From Paraburkholderia kururiensis (lineage in GTDB: Bacteria > Pseudomonadota > Gammaproteobacteria > Burkholderiales > Burkholderiaceae): a stretch of DNA of 64,000 nucleotides. The position numbers were made by a program, and so were the translations under genes. Where the stretch lies: NCBI RefSeq assembly GCF_034424375.1, contig NZ_CP139965.1:5580001-5644000 (forward strand). Direction: 5' to 3'. Below, in pieces: positions 34,203 through 42,438 of the stretch. Numbering within the stretch: position 1 is the first letter of the stretch; each line of letters starts with the position of its first letter. The notes under the pieces were generated by a model. It was not told where the DNA came from, searched no databases, and saw only the letters and a list, made by a program, of their open reading frames with translations.

Positions 34203-35135
34203 ATGTCGACGATCGTGAGCGGCCCGACCGCACTCGGCGATAACGCAGCACGGCAACTCGCCAATGCCACCAAGACCGTCCCGCAACTTTCGACCATCAC
34301 GCCGCGCTGGTTGACGCATCTGCTGCAATGGGTGCCGGTGGAGGCGGGTATCTATCGCCTGAACCAGGTGAAGAACCCCGAGGCCGTGCGCGCCACTTGC
34401 ACGGCGCGCGAAGACGAAGGAACGCTGCCCACGACCTTCGTCCCGTACGAAGAAAATCCGCGCGAATATTTCCTCAATGCGGTCAGTACGGTGCTCGACG
34501 TGCATACGCGCGTGTCGGACCTCTACAGCAGCCCGCATGACCAGATCAAGGAACAGCTGCGCCTCACGATCGAGACGATCAAGGAATTGCAGGAAAGCCA
34601 GCTCATCAACAATCCGGACTACGGCCTGCTCGCCAACGTGGACGAAGAGCAGCGCGTCTTCCCGCTGACGGGCGCGCCCACGCCCGACGATCTGGACGAA
34701 CTGCTGACGAAAGTCTGGAAAGAGCCCGCGTTCTTTCTGACGCATCCGCTCGCCATCGCTGCATTCGGCCGCGAATGCACACGCCGTGGCGTGCCGCCGC
34801 CCACCGTCAATCTGTTCGGCTCGCAGTTCATCACGTGGCGCGGTATTCCGCTCATTCCGTCCGACAAGGTACCCGTCGCCGACGGCAAGACGAAGATCCT
34901 GCTGCTGCGCGTAGGCGACAAGCGCCAGGGCGTGGTCGGTCTGTATCAGCCGGGTGTGGCGGGAGAGCAGGGTCCGGGGCTGTCGGTGCGCTTCATGGGC
35001 ATCAACAACCAGGCGATCGCGTCGTATCTGATCTCGCTGTATTGCTCGCTCGCAGTTCATTCGCCGGATGCACTGGCGGTGCTCGATGACGTGGAGATCG
35101 GCAAGTACCATGACTACGCTGACACCTACCGGTAA
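34203..35135 (+). CDS. Family 2A encapsulin shell protein (SrpI-like)
   Basis: This 310-residue protein resembles SrpI-type family 2A encapsulins, HK97-fold proteins that build icosahedral nanocompartments around a cysteine desulfurase. Supporting segments are TITPRWLTHLLQWVPVEAG with the YRLNQVKNP start, ENPREYFLNAVSTVLDVHTR, the TRRGVPPPTVNLFGSQFITW region, and GLSVRFMGINNQAIASYLIS near the end. There is no signal peptide or membrane segment, and the length is usual. Its last 26 bases overlap the start of the desulfurase gene in another frame, which couples shell and cargo translation. Confidence rests on both the sequence and the cargo neighbour. Confidence 0.93.
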   Translation: MSTIVSGPTALGDNAARQLANATKTVPQLSTITPRWLTHLLQWVPVEAGIYRLNQVKNPEAVRATCTAREDEGTLPTTFVPYEENPREYFLNAVSTVLDVHTRVSDLYSSPHDQIKEQLRLTIETIKELQESQLINNPDYGLLANVDEEQRVFPLTGAPTPDDLDELLTKVWKEPAFFLTHPLAIAAFGRECTRRGVPPPTVNLFGSQFITWRGIPLIPSDKVPVADGKTKILLLRVGDKRQGVVGLYQPGVAGEQGPGLSVRFMGINNQAIASYLISLYCSLAVHSPDALAVLDDVEIGKYHDYADTYR

Positions 35136-37167
35136 CGTGCGGCCAGGCGACGCCATGCCCGATATCCCGACCGCGCCCACGCCTGCGGGACTGCCCGATG
35201 CGGACACGCTCGCACGCCTCGCCAACGCGTTTTTCTCGACGTTGCCCGGCAATGTGGCGTCGCAAGAGTCGCCCTCGGCCGTAGGCGGACTGCCCTCCGC
35301 GTGGCCGGCTGCGGTGCCCGTCGTTTCCACCGTCACGAACCCGGCGCCTGCCGGTTCGCCGCTCGCGGGGCCCGGCGGTGCGGGCACGGGTGTGCCCGGC
35401 GCATCGCTGCCGGCAGGGCGCGTGCCGGGCGGCAACCTGTTGCCCTCCGCGCCCACGCACGTGCTCACGCTCGGCAACCGTGCGCCCGCGTTGGCGCCGC
35501 ATGCGGCGGCGCAGACCGGCGTGCCCGACAACGTAGCGACGATTGCGCCCGCGCTGGAGCCGCGTACAGGCGGTGCTGCGCTTGGCGTGCCGCCTGTGCA
35601 GGCGCATGCGCCGTCGCCCGCTGTCGCTACTCGCGAGGCAGGGGCTGCGGCGTCTTCATCGTCCGCATCGTCGTCCGCAGGGCCTGCGCCGTACTACTTC
35701 ATCGGCGCGCCCGAACATGGCTGGCAGCGTCCCGCGCAGGATATCGTCGTGCCGTCGGCGGGCGTGGTGCCGCAGTCGTTCGGGCTGCCTCACGAAGACG
35801 ACCTGCGTTCGCTGCTGTCTATCCACCGCTTCGCGCCGGGCGTCGAGCCGCATCGTCATGCGCCGGACAGCGTGCCGTACTTTCTCGACAGCGAGCGCGC
35901 CGCGCGTGATCCGCGGGGCGCAGGCCCGGCCGTGCCGGCCGCGCATCCGCCGTTCGACGTCAACGCTATTCGCCGCGACTTCCCGATTCTGCAGGAGCGC
36001 GTGAACGGCAAGCAGCTTGTCTGGTTCGACAACGCGGCGACGACGCAGAAGCCGCGGGCCGTGATCGACCGCCTCGCGTATTTCTACGCGCACGAGAACT
36101 CGAACATCCATCGCGCCGCGCATGCGCTGGCGGGCCGTGCGACGGATGCCTACGAGAACGCACGGGCCATCGCGCAGCGTTTCATCGGCGCGGCGTCGGC
36201 GGACGAGATCGTGTTCGTGCGCGGCACGACCGAGGCCATCAACCTGATCGCGAAGACGTGGGGCGCGTGCAATGTGGGCGAAGGCGACGAGATCGTCGTG
36301 TCGCATCTGGAGCATCACGCGAACATCGTGCCGTGGCAGCAACTCGCCGCACAAACGGGCGCGAAGCTGCGCGTGATTCCTGTCGACGACTCGGGCCAGG
36401 TGCTGCTCGACGAGTACCGCAAGCTGCTTTCCAGCCGCACGAAGATCGTCTCGGTCACGCAGGTGTCGAATGCGCTCGGCACCGTGGTGCCGGTGCAGGA
36501 GATCGTCGAACTCGCGCATCGCGCGGGTGCGAAGGCGCTCGTGGACGGCGCGCAGTCGGTGTCGCACATGCGCGTGGACGTGCAGGCCATCGACGCGGAC
36601 TTTTTCGTGTTCTCCGGCCACAAGATTTTCGGGCCGACCGGTATCGGCGTGGTGTACGGCAAGCGCGCCATTCTCGAAGACATGCCGCCTTGGCAGGGCG
36701 GCGGCAACATGATCGCGGACGTGACGTTCGAACGCACGGTGTTCCAGCCGCCGCCCAACCGCTTCGAGGCGGGCACGGGCAACATCGCGGATGCCGTTGG
36801 ACTCGGTGCGGCGCTGGAGTACGTCGAGCGGATCGGTATCGAGAACATCGGGCGCTACGAACACGATCTGCTCGAGTACGCGACGAGCCGGCTGGCTCCC
36901 GTGCCGGGCGTGCGGCTGGTCGGTACGGCACGGCACAAGGCGAGCGTGCTGTCGTTCGTGCTGAAGGGCTACGAGACGGAAGAGGTGGGGCGCGCGTTGA
37001 ACGAAGAGGGCATCGCGGTGCGCTCAGGCCATCATTGCGCTCAACCGATTCTGCGGCGGTTCGGGCTCGAAGCAACCGTGCGTCCGTCGCTCGCGTTCTA
37101 CAACACCTGTGACGAAGTGGACGCGATGGTGTCGGTCATCCGGCATCTGTCTGCGCGAAGTGCCTGA
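35110..37167 (+). CDS. Encapsulin cargo cysteine desulfurase with long N-terminal loading domain
   Basis: The 685-residue PLP enzyme would convert cysteine to alanine and carry a persulfide. The catalytic domain starts at about residue 282 (FDVNAIRRDFPIL) and is SufS-like. It has HLEHHAN near 399-405, the PLP lysine K505 in FSGHKIFGP, and the catalytic C643 in RSGHHCAQP. Before it lies a 280-residue extension: residues 1 to about 190 are rich in Ala, Pro, Gly and Ser and probably disordered. Residues 194-275 form a more conserved block (YYFIGAPEHGWQRPAQDI, PHEDDLRSLLSIHRFAPGV). Such extensions direct desulfurases into family 2A shells. The ATG at 35110 is used; it overlaps the shell gene. Confidence 0.95.
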   Translation: MTTLTPTGNVRPGDAMPDIPTAPTPAGLPDADTLARLANAFFSTLPGNVASQESPSAVGGLPSAWPAAVPVVSTVTNPAPAGSPLAGPGGAGTGVPGASLPAGRVPGGNLLPSAPTHVLTLGNRAPALAPHAAAQTGVPDNVATIAPALEPRTGGAALGVPPVQAHAPSPAVATREAGAAASSSSASSSAGPAPYYFIGAPEHGWQRPAQDIVVPSAGVVPQSFGLPHEDDLRSLLSIHRFAPGVEPHRHAPDSVPYFLDSERAARDPRGAGPAVPAAHPPFDVNAIRRDFPILQERVNGKQLVWFDNAATTQKPRAVIDRLAYFYAHENSNIHRAAHALAGRATDAYENARAIAQRFIGAASADEIVFVRGTTEAINLIAKTWGACNVGEGDEIVVSHLEHHANIVPWQQLAAQTGAKLRVIPVDDSGQVLLDEYRKLLSSRTKIVSVTQVSNALGTVVPVQEIVELAHRAGAKALVDGAQSVSHMRVDVQAIDADFFVFSGHKIFGPTGIGVVYGKRAILEDMPPWQGGGNMIADVTFERTVFQPPPNRFEAGTGNIADAVGLGAALEYVERIGIENIGRYEHDLLEYATSRLAPVPGVRLVGTARHKASVLSFVLKGYETEEVGRALNEEGIAVRSGHHCAQPILRRFGLEATVRPSLAFYNTCDEVDAMVSVIRHLSARSA

Positions 37168-37201
37168 GGGTAGCGGCTCCGACATGTCCGGGCACGGGCC
37201 G

Positions 37202-38302
37202 TTATCGATTCGATGACGGCTCGCCATGCTGGATGGTCGGGGCCGCTTCTTCGCCTGAAAGAAAATGCGTGAACGTCGCCCGCACCACATCGGGCGATAT
37301 GCCGTGCACGATGAAAACGAGACGCGTGCGCCGGTCGTCATCCGGCCACGCGGCGACGCGCAACGGCTCGTGCAACAGCTGTTGAACACCGTGCACGACG
37401 ACGGGCGCGTCTTCGCCCACCACGCGGCAGATGCCCTTCACGCGCAGAATCTGCTCGCCGTGATACGCAAGCAGCACCGTCAACGCCGTTTCTAGCGCTG
37501 CAAGCGGCAGCGGGGCATCGAAGGTCAGGCAAAACGTCTCGACATCCGGATGCGCGTTGCGCTGCGCCGCAAGGCGCATTGCTGATTGCAGCGGCAAGCC
37601 GTCGCCGTCCGCGGGCGTTTCGCCCGATGCAGCCAGCAGCACGTCGCGCGAACGCAGCCAGGCGGGCAGGGTGTGCGGCGCGAGCCAGCCGAAGAGTTGC
37701 TCCGCGTCGATCTCGCCATGCTCCACGCGAATACGCGGCGCGCCGGGATTGAGCGCATCGAGCGCGGCATAGAGGGCGCCGAGCGTCGGGCCGTCGGCAA
37801 GGTCGGTCTTCGTGATCAGCAGGGCGTCCGCGGCGGCGAGCTGTTCGCGTGCCTGGGCATGGCGCGCAAGCTGGCCTTGCATGTGCAGCGCATCCGCGGT
37901 GGCCACGACGCCGTCCAGCGCAATGCGTGATGCGAGACGTTCGTCGCCCAGCAGTTCGGACAAGACCGGGCCCGGTCTGGCCAGTCCTGTCGTTTCCACG
38001 ATCACGCGTTCGAAAGGAGGGATTTCGCCTCTTTCCATCTGCCCGAGCAGCAAGTCGACCGTGTCGGCCAGCTCGCCCCTCGCGCCGCAGCACAGACAGC
38101 CGTTTTCGAGCAGCGCGACGCTGCGCTCGCGTGTTGCGCCGATCAGCAGATGATCGAGTCCGATCTCGCCGATTTCGTTCACCACGACTGCGCAGCGGCT
38201 CATCGCCGCCTGCCGGAGCAAGCGGTTCAACAGGGTCGTCTTGCCTGAGCCGAGAAAGCCTGTCAGGACCGTCAACGCGACGGGATGCCGGAGCGTCGTC
38301 AT
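37202..38302 (-). CDS. CobW/COG0523 family GTP-binding protein
   Basis: This 366-residue G3E GTPase is of the type that delivers metal, often zinc, to client enzymes. It has Walker A GFLGSGKTT at 15-23, the metal-binding CLCC at 69-72, a VVETTGLARP switch region, the TKTD guanine-binding motif and a CobW C-terminal domain. It is transcribed towards the encapsulin genes and 9 bases after the end of the metallo-hydrolase gene, so the two minus-strand genes may form an operon. The hydrolase would be a possible metal client; this is inference. Confidence 0.9.
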   Translation of the reverse strand: MTTLRHPVALTVLTGFLGSGKTTLLNRLLRQAAMSRCAVVVNEIGEIGLDHLLIGATRERSVALLENGCLCCGARGELADTVDLLLGQMERGEIPPFERVIVETTGLARPGPVLSELLGDERLASRIALDGVVATADALHMQGQLARHAQAREQLAAADALLITKTDLADGPTLGALYAALDALNPGAPRIRVEHGEIDAEQLFGWLAPHTLPAWLRSRDVLLAASGETPADGDGLPLQSAMRLAAQRNAHPDVETFCLTFDAPLPLAALETALTVLLAYHGEQILRVKGICRVVGEDAPVVVHGVQQLLHEPLRVAAWPDDDRRTRLVFIVHGISPDVVRATFTHFLSGEEAAPTIQHGEPSSNR

Positions 38303-38311
38303 GGCGTACCG

Positions 38312-39325
38312 TCAGATTTCCATGAGGTCTTTGCCCACGACGATGTTGCCCTTGAAGTGCTGACGCACGTCCGCGGTCCACATGTCGTCGGTGATGGCGG
38401 GGTCGGCGCCGGGCACGAAGTGACTTAGCACCAGCGTACCCACGCCCGCCGCTGCGGCGATCCTGCCGACCTGCTCCGTCGTCGTGTGGCTCTTGAGCAG
38501 ATGGTCGAGCAGCGTGGGCGCGTTGTCGTGCGTCTTCAGCATCTTCTCGAGGGCCGGCAGATACATGACTTCGTGCACGAGGACGTCGGCCCCTTTGGCG
38601 AAACTGGCGAGACGTTCGTCATAGCGCGTGTCGCCGGAGAAAACGACGGTGCGCTCGCGCGTTTCGAAGCGGTACGCGAATGCCGGCTTGATCGTGTAGT
38701 GGTCGACCAGCGTCGCGCTTACGCGGACATGATCGTTTTCGAGCACCGTGCGCGGCGTATCGAACTCGTGAACGTTGATGAGCGGACGGAAAGGCGGACG
38801 GCCTTCCTCGCGGGTTCGCACGTCGAGATCGATGGCGTTCATGTCGACGAAATCGTCGACCATCTTCCCGATACGCGGCGGCCCATACAGATGCACGGGT
38901 GTTTGCAGCCCGCTCGCCCAGGCGAGGAACACGAGGTTCAGCAGATCGGCGTTGTGATCGGAGTGGTGGTGCGTGACGAAGACGTCGCGGATAGCCGGCA
39001 GCCTGATGCCGGCCTTCGTGAGTTGCAGCGCGACCCCATTGCCGCAATCCACGACGTAGGGTTGACCGTCGACCAGCAGCACGTTGGCCGGTGCCGCGCG
39101 CAACGCCGAGGGCGTGGGACCGCCTTTGGTGCCGAGCAGGATCAGCTTCGTGCCGCGCGCTTTGTCGCCGTCGGCGTGGCTCGCGCTGGCGGGCGAATAA
39201 GCGCTGTTGTCCGCGGACGTTTCGGCGCGTGCCGGCGTGAGCCACGGCAGCGACGCGGACCCTGCGGCCGTGACCGCGACGCGCATGAAGTCCCGGCGCG
39301 AACGGCCAAAGCGTTGTTCAGTCAT
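38312..39325 (-). CDS. Tat-exported MBL-fold metallo-hydrolase
   Basis: The 337-residue protein starts with a twin-arginine signal (RSRRDFMRVAVTAAG) cleaved near PARA/ET, so it acts in the periplasm. The metallo-beta-lactamase motif THHHSDH lies at 118-124. Further metal ligands are expected in FSGDTRYDE and at the C-terminal LSHFVPG. It looks like the RNase Z/arylsulfatase-like branch of the fold, and the substrate is unknown. It is divergent from soxC. Confidence 0.88.
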   Translation of the reverse strand: MTEQRFGRSRRDFMRVAVTAAGSASLPWLTPARAETSADNSAYSPASASHADGDKARGTKLILLGTKGGPTPSALRAAPANVLLVDGQPYVVDCGNGVALQLTKAGIRLPAIRDVFVTHHHSDHNADLLNLVFLAWASGLQTPVHLYGPPRIGKMVDDFVDMNAIDLDVRTREEGRPPFRPLINVHEFDTPRTVLENDHVRVSATLVDHYTIKPAFAYRFETRERTVVFSGDTRYDERLASFAKGADVLVHEVMYLPALEKMLKTHDNAPTLLDHLLKSHTTTEQVGRIAAAAGVGTLVLSHFVPGADPAITDDMWTADVRQHFKGNIVVGKDLMEI

Positions 39326-39643
39326 TCATGTTCTCCTGGCGTTGTCGTTTGTTGTCGCGTGTTGTTGCCGTGCTGCGGACGGTACTCGCAGGTGCTGGGC
39401 GAACCGACGAAGCACATGAGCGAAGGCGCCACTGTACAGCCGAAGTGCGGGCGCATCAAACGCTGCATGGCTCGATAATCTGCCGGTAAGGGAAGTGAAA
39501 ATCAGGAAAGCGAAACGCTGCCTGGAACCCCGCACCGATATCGCCACGCGTCATAACGTTAGTCGCAATTGGATTTGAGCGAGGGGCGGCCGCTGCCTAT
39601 ACTCGGACGCTTCCCGATCACGCTGTCGCCCGCTGACGTCCGC
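39326..39643. other. Divergent region between metallo-hydrolase gene and soxC
   Basis: No gene is visible in these 318 bases. They must hold promoters for both directions, but I recognise no strong boxes. A TTG at 39569 could give a 25-residue longer SoxC. Confidence 0.5.
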
Positions 39644-40954
39644 ATGCCGAGACTCCCTGGCTCCTCGCCCGATTCGACCACGCCCTCGCGCGCGGATACG
39701 GCGCACACCGCACCTGTATCGCCGCGTCGCCGCATGCTGGGCGGGCTTGCGCTCTCTGCGCTCGTCGCGCCCGGCGCGAAAGCCGCCACCTTGCTGAAGC
39801 CGCTGGCGGTCGATGCGTGGACGCAGACGCCCGGCGCGCCGGTTCTCGATCATCCCTATGGGTTGCCGTCGCCGCACGAGTCGAATGTCGTGCGGCGCAC
39901 CGCGCGCGCCTGGCCTATGCCGGGCGCGGCTTCGTCGCTCACGCCGCTTGCCGATCTGCATGGCGCCCTGACGCCGAACGGTCTCGTCTACGAGCGTCAC
40001 CACGCGGGCGTGCCCGACATCGATCCCGACCGGCACCAGTTGGTGATGCATGGCCTCGTGCGCGAGCCGAAGCGCTTCACGATGGACGACCTCTTGCGTC
40101 TGCCGTCCGAATCGCGCGTGCATTTTCTGGAGTGCTCGGGCAACACGGCAAGCGAATGGAAAGGTCCGAGCGGTCTGCCCGTGCAGCTTACGCATGGACT
40201 GCTGTCGTGCTGCGAGTGGACCGGCGTGCGTCTGTCTACCGTGATCGAAGCGGCAGGCGGTCTCGTTGCAGGCGACGAGGGGAAGCGGCCACGCTGGCTG
40301 CTGGCCGAGGGTGCCGACGCGGCGGCGATGACACGCAGCTTGCCGCTCGATCGCGTTCTCGACCTCGCGCTCGTCGTGTATGCGCAGAACGGCGAACGGC
40401 TGCGGCCGGAGAACGGTTATCCGCTGCGGCTGCTCGTGCCGGGCTTCGAAGGCAACACGAACGTGAAGTGGCTGCGGCGCCTGAAGGTGGTCGATGCACC
40501 GCTCGAAACACGCGAGGAAACGTCGAAATATACGGGCCTGCTGCCCGACGGGCGCGCGCGGCAGTTCGTCTTCGAGATGGACGCGAAGTCGGTCATTACG
40601 CGGCCGTCGCCGGGACATAGCCTGACGGTGCACGGCTACTACCCGATTGTCGGCCTCGCCTGGTCGGGGCGCGGCACGATTCGCCAGGTGGAAGTGTCGA
40701 CCGACGGCGGACGCACCTGGCAGACAGCGCAGCTCGATGGACCGGCCCGCGACCGTGCGCTCACGCGCTTCCACGCGGGCTGGGTGTGGAACGGCGAGCC
40801 GGCCGCGATCCTCTCGCGCGCCACGGACTCCACGGGTTACGTGCAGCCCACGCGCGAAGCGCTGGTGCAGGCGCGCGGCCTGAATTCCTACTATCACTAC
40901 AACGGCATTCAGCAATGGCGCATCGGCGCCGATGGAAGCGTGAAGAATGCGTAA
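39644..40954 (+). CDS. soxC: Sulfane dehydrogenase/sulfite oxidase-type molybdoprotein SoxC
   Basis: SoxC is the molybdenum subunit of SoxCD, which oxidises protein-bound sulfane sulfur in the periplasm. The 436-residue protein has a Tat signal (SPRRRMLGGLALSAL, cleavage near AKA/AT). The molybdopterin domain has the Mo-ligand Cys at about 164 (VHFLECSGNTASEW), and LRLLVPGFEGNTNVKWLRR follows. The C-terminal dimer domain contains VEVSTDGGRTWQ. The C-type cytochrome gene overlaps its end by 8 bases. No soxXYZAB genes lie in this window. Confidence 0.9.
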   Translation: MPRLPGSSPDSTTPSRADTAHTAPVSPRRRMLGGLALSALVAPGAKAATLLKPLAVDAWTQTPGAPVLDHPYGLPSPHESNVVRRTARAWPMPGAASSLTPLADLHGALTPNGLVYERHHAGVPDIDPDRHQLVMHGLVREPKRFTMDDLLRLPSESRVHFLECSGNTASEWKGPSGLPVQLTHGLLSCCEWTGVRLSTVIEAAGGLVAGDEGKRPRWLLAEGADAAAMTRSLPLDRVLDLALVVYAQNGERLRPENGYPLRLLVPGFEGNTNVKWLRRLKVVDAPLETREETSKYTGLLPDGRARQFVFEMDAKSVITRPSPGHSLTVHGYYPIVGLAWSGRGTIRQVEVSTDGGRTWQTAQLDGPARDRALTRFHAGWVWNGEPAAILSRATDSTGYVQPTREALVQARGLNSYYHYNGIQQWRIGADGSVKNA

Positions 40955-41570
40955 GTCTCTTCTGCATGGCTGGCACGCTTGTCGTCATCGTTTGCGTGCA
41001 TCGGCTGCGGCCTGCGCGATGGTGGTGCCGCTCATGGCGTGCTCGGGTTCGGCGCCGGGTTTGCAGGCGTCGGCACCGCGCAATGGCGATGCCCGCTTGC
41101 GTGCCGCGATCGACGCAATCGGTACACCGGTCAGCGCATCGGATGTCGCTACGTGGAACATCGACGTGGCGCCCGATGGACGGGGTCTGCCGGCCGGCAG
41201 CGGCGACGTCGCCACCGGCGCGCGCATCTTCGCCGCGAAATGCGCGGCGTGCCACGGAGCAAAGGGCGAAGGGCTGATCGGCGACCCGCTCGTGGGCGGG
41301 CAAGGCACGCTCACGAGTGCAAGTCCAAAACGCACTGTGGGCAGCTATTGGCCCTATGCGACCACGCTCTTCGACTACGTTCGCCGTGCGATGCCGTACA
41401 ACGCCCCGCAATCGTTGAGCGCGGACGAGGTGTACGCGGTGAGTGCATGGATTCTCAATCGCAACGGCATCGTGCCCGACGACGCACGACTCGATGCGCA
41501 GTCGCTTGCGGCCGTGCGCATGCCCAACCGCGACGGCTTCGTCCCCGATCCGCGGCCGGGCCGGTTGTAG
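40947..41570 (+). CDS. soxD: c-type cytochrome, SoxD-like
   Basis: This 207-residue cytochrome is the likely electron-accepting partner of SoxC. An N-terminal export signal ends in a lipobox-like VPLMAC, so it may be a lipoprotein. One heme site CAACH lies at about 99-103, and Met ligand candidates lie in VRRAMPYNAP. It is shorter than the diheme SoxD of Paracoccus. It overlaps soxC by eight bases. Confidence 0.85.
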   Translation: MRKSLLHGWHACRHRLRASAAACAMVVPLMACSGSAPGLQASAPRNGDARLRAAIDAIGTPVSASDVATWNIDVAPDGRGLPAGSGDVATGARIFAAKCAACHGAKGEGLIGDPLVGGQGTLTSASPKRTVGSYWPYATTLFDYVRRAMPYNAPQSLSADEVYAVSAWILNRNGIVPDDARLDAQSLAAVRMPNRDGFVPDPRPGRL

Positions 41571-41607
41571 GTCGTAGCCCGCGCGACGAATCGTTCCGGG
41601 GGGCGGG

Positions 41608-42438
41608 TCAGTTCCTTCGCGACGAGCCGCCATGAAACCGCGCCGACAGCGCGCGCGCCACAAGATCCAGCACGAAACCCAGCGCGCCGATGACGAGAAT
41701 CACGGCGGTCAGTTCGGAGTAGGCGAGGCGGTCTCGCGTGTCGAGAATGAGATAGCCGAGCCCCGCATTGACGCCCAGCATTTCGGCGGGCACGAGCACG
41801 ATCCACAGCACGCCGATGGCGAGCCGCACGCCCGTTAGCACGTGCGCCGCGATGCCCGGCACGTAGATGTGCCAGATCATCTCCATGCGCGTCGCGGCGA
41901 GGCTTTCGCCGAGTTCGATCCAGCGCCGGTCCAGTTGTGCGACGCCGGCGGCCGTGTTCATCAACAGCGGCCAGACGGCGGAGAACGCGAGCAGGAAGTA
42001 CACCGCATGGTCGCCCACGCCGAGCGACATGACGGCGACCGGCATCCATGAGAGTGGCGACACCATGCGCAGGAACTGAAGCGCGGGCGAGAGCATCTGC
42101 TCCAGCCATCGCAGGCGGCCGATCGCGAAGCCGGCCGGCACGCCGACGACCAGCGCCCACGCGAGCCCAACGCCGACACGCTTGGGACTCGTCGCAATGT
42201 GTATGGCCAGCTGGTCTTGCGTGACGAGCGCGGGCAACGCGGCGAACGTGCGTTGCGGTGTGAACTGCGCGACCATCGGATTGCGGCTGCCTGCGAGCGC
42301 CACGGCAAGCCACCACAGCGCGAGTACGGCAAGCAGCCCGCCCACGCCGAGAGCGACGGCGCGCCCGCGTGACCCCTCGCGTGCGGACGGGGTGCGGCGA
42401 CGCGTGCGAGCGGAGCGTTTAGCGAGCACGCTAGACAA
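41608..42438 (-). CDS. ABC transporter permease, SsuC/TauC type
   Basis: This 276-residue inner-membrane protein has an Arg-rich N-terminus, about six hydrophobic segments and the EAA-type segment SLAATRMEMIWHIYVPGIA. It is the last gene of a minus-strand cluster with a binding protein, an ATPase, an acyl-CoA-dehydrogenase-like enzyme and a CMD protein. It overlaps the binding-protein gene by eight bases. Confidence 0.88.
   Translation of the reverse strand: MSSVLAKRSARTRRRTPSAREGSRGRAVALGVGGLLAVLALWWLAVALAGSRNPMVAQFTPQRTFAALPALVTQDQLAIHIATSPKRVGVGLAWALVVGVPAGFAIGRLRWLEQMLSPALQFLRMVSPLSWMPVAVMSLGVGDHAVYFLLAFSAVWPLLMNTAAGVAQLDRRWIELGESLAATRMEMIWHIYVPGIAAHVLTGVRLAIGVLWIVLVPAEMLGVNAGLGYLILDTRDRLAYSELTAVILVIGALGFVLDLVARALSARFHGGSSRRN

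Noticed and set aside
34182..35531. 449-residue minus-strand open frame over the encapsulin genes
   Set aside because: It is the antisense shadow of the shell and cargo genes. Both plus-strand products match known families.
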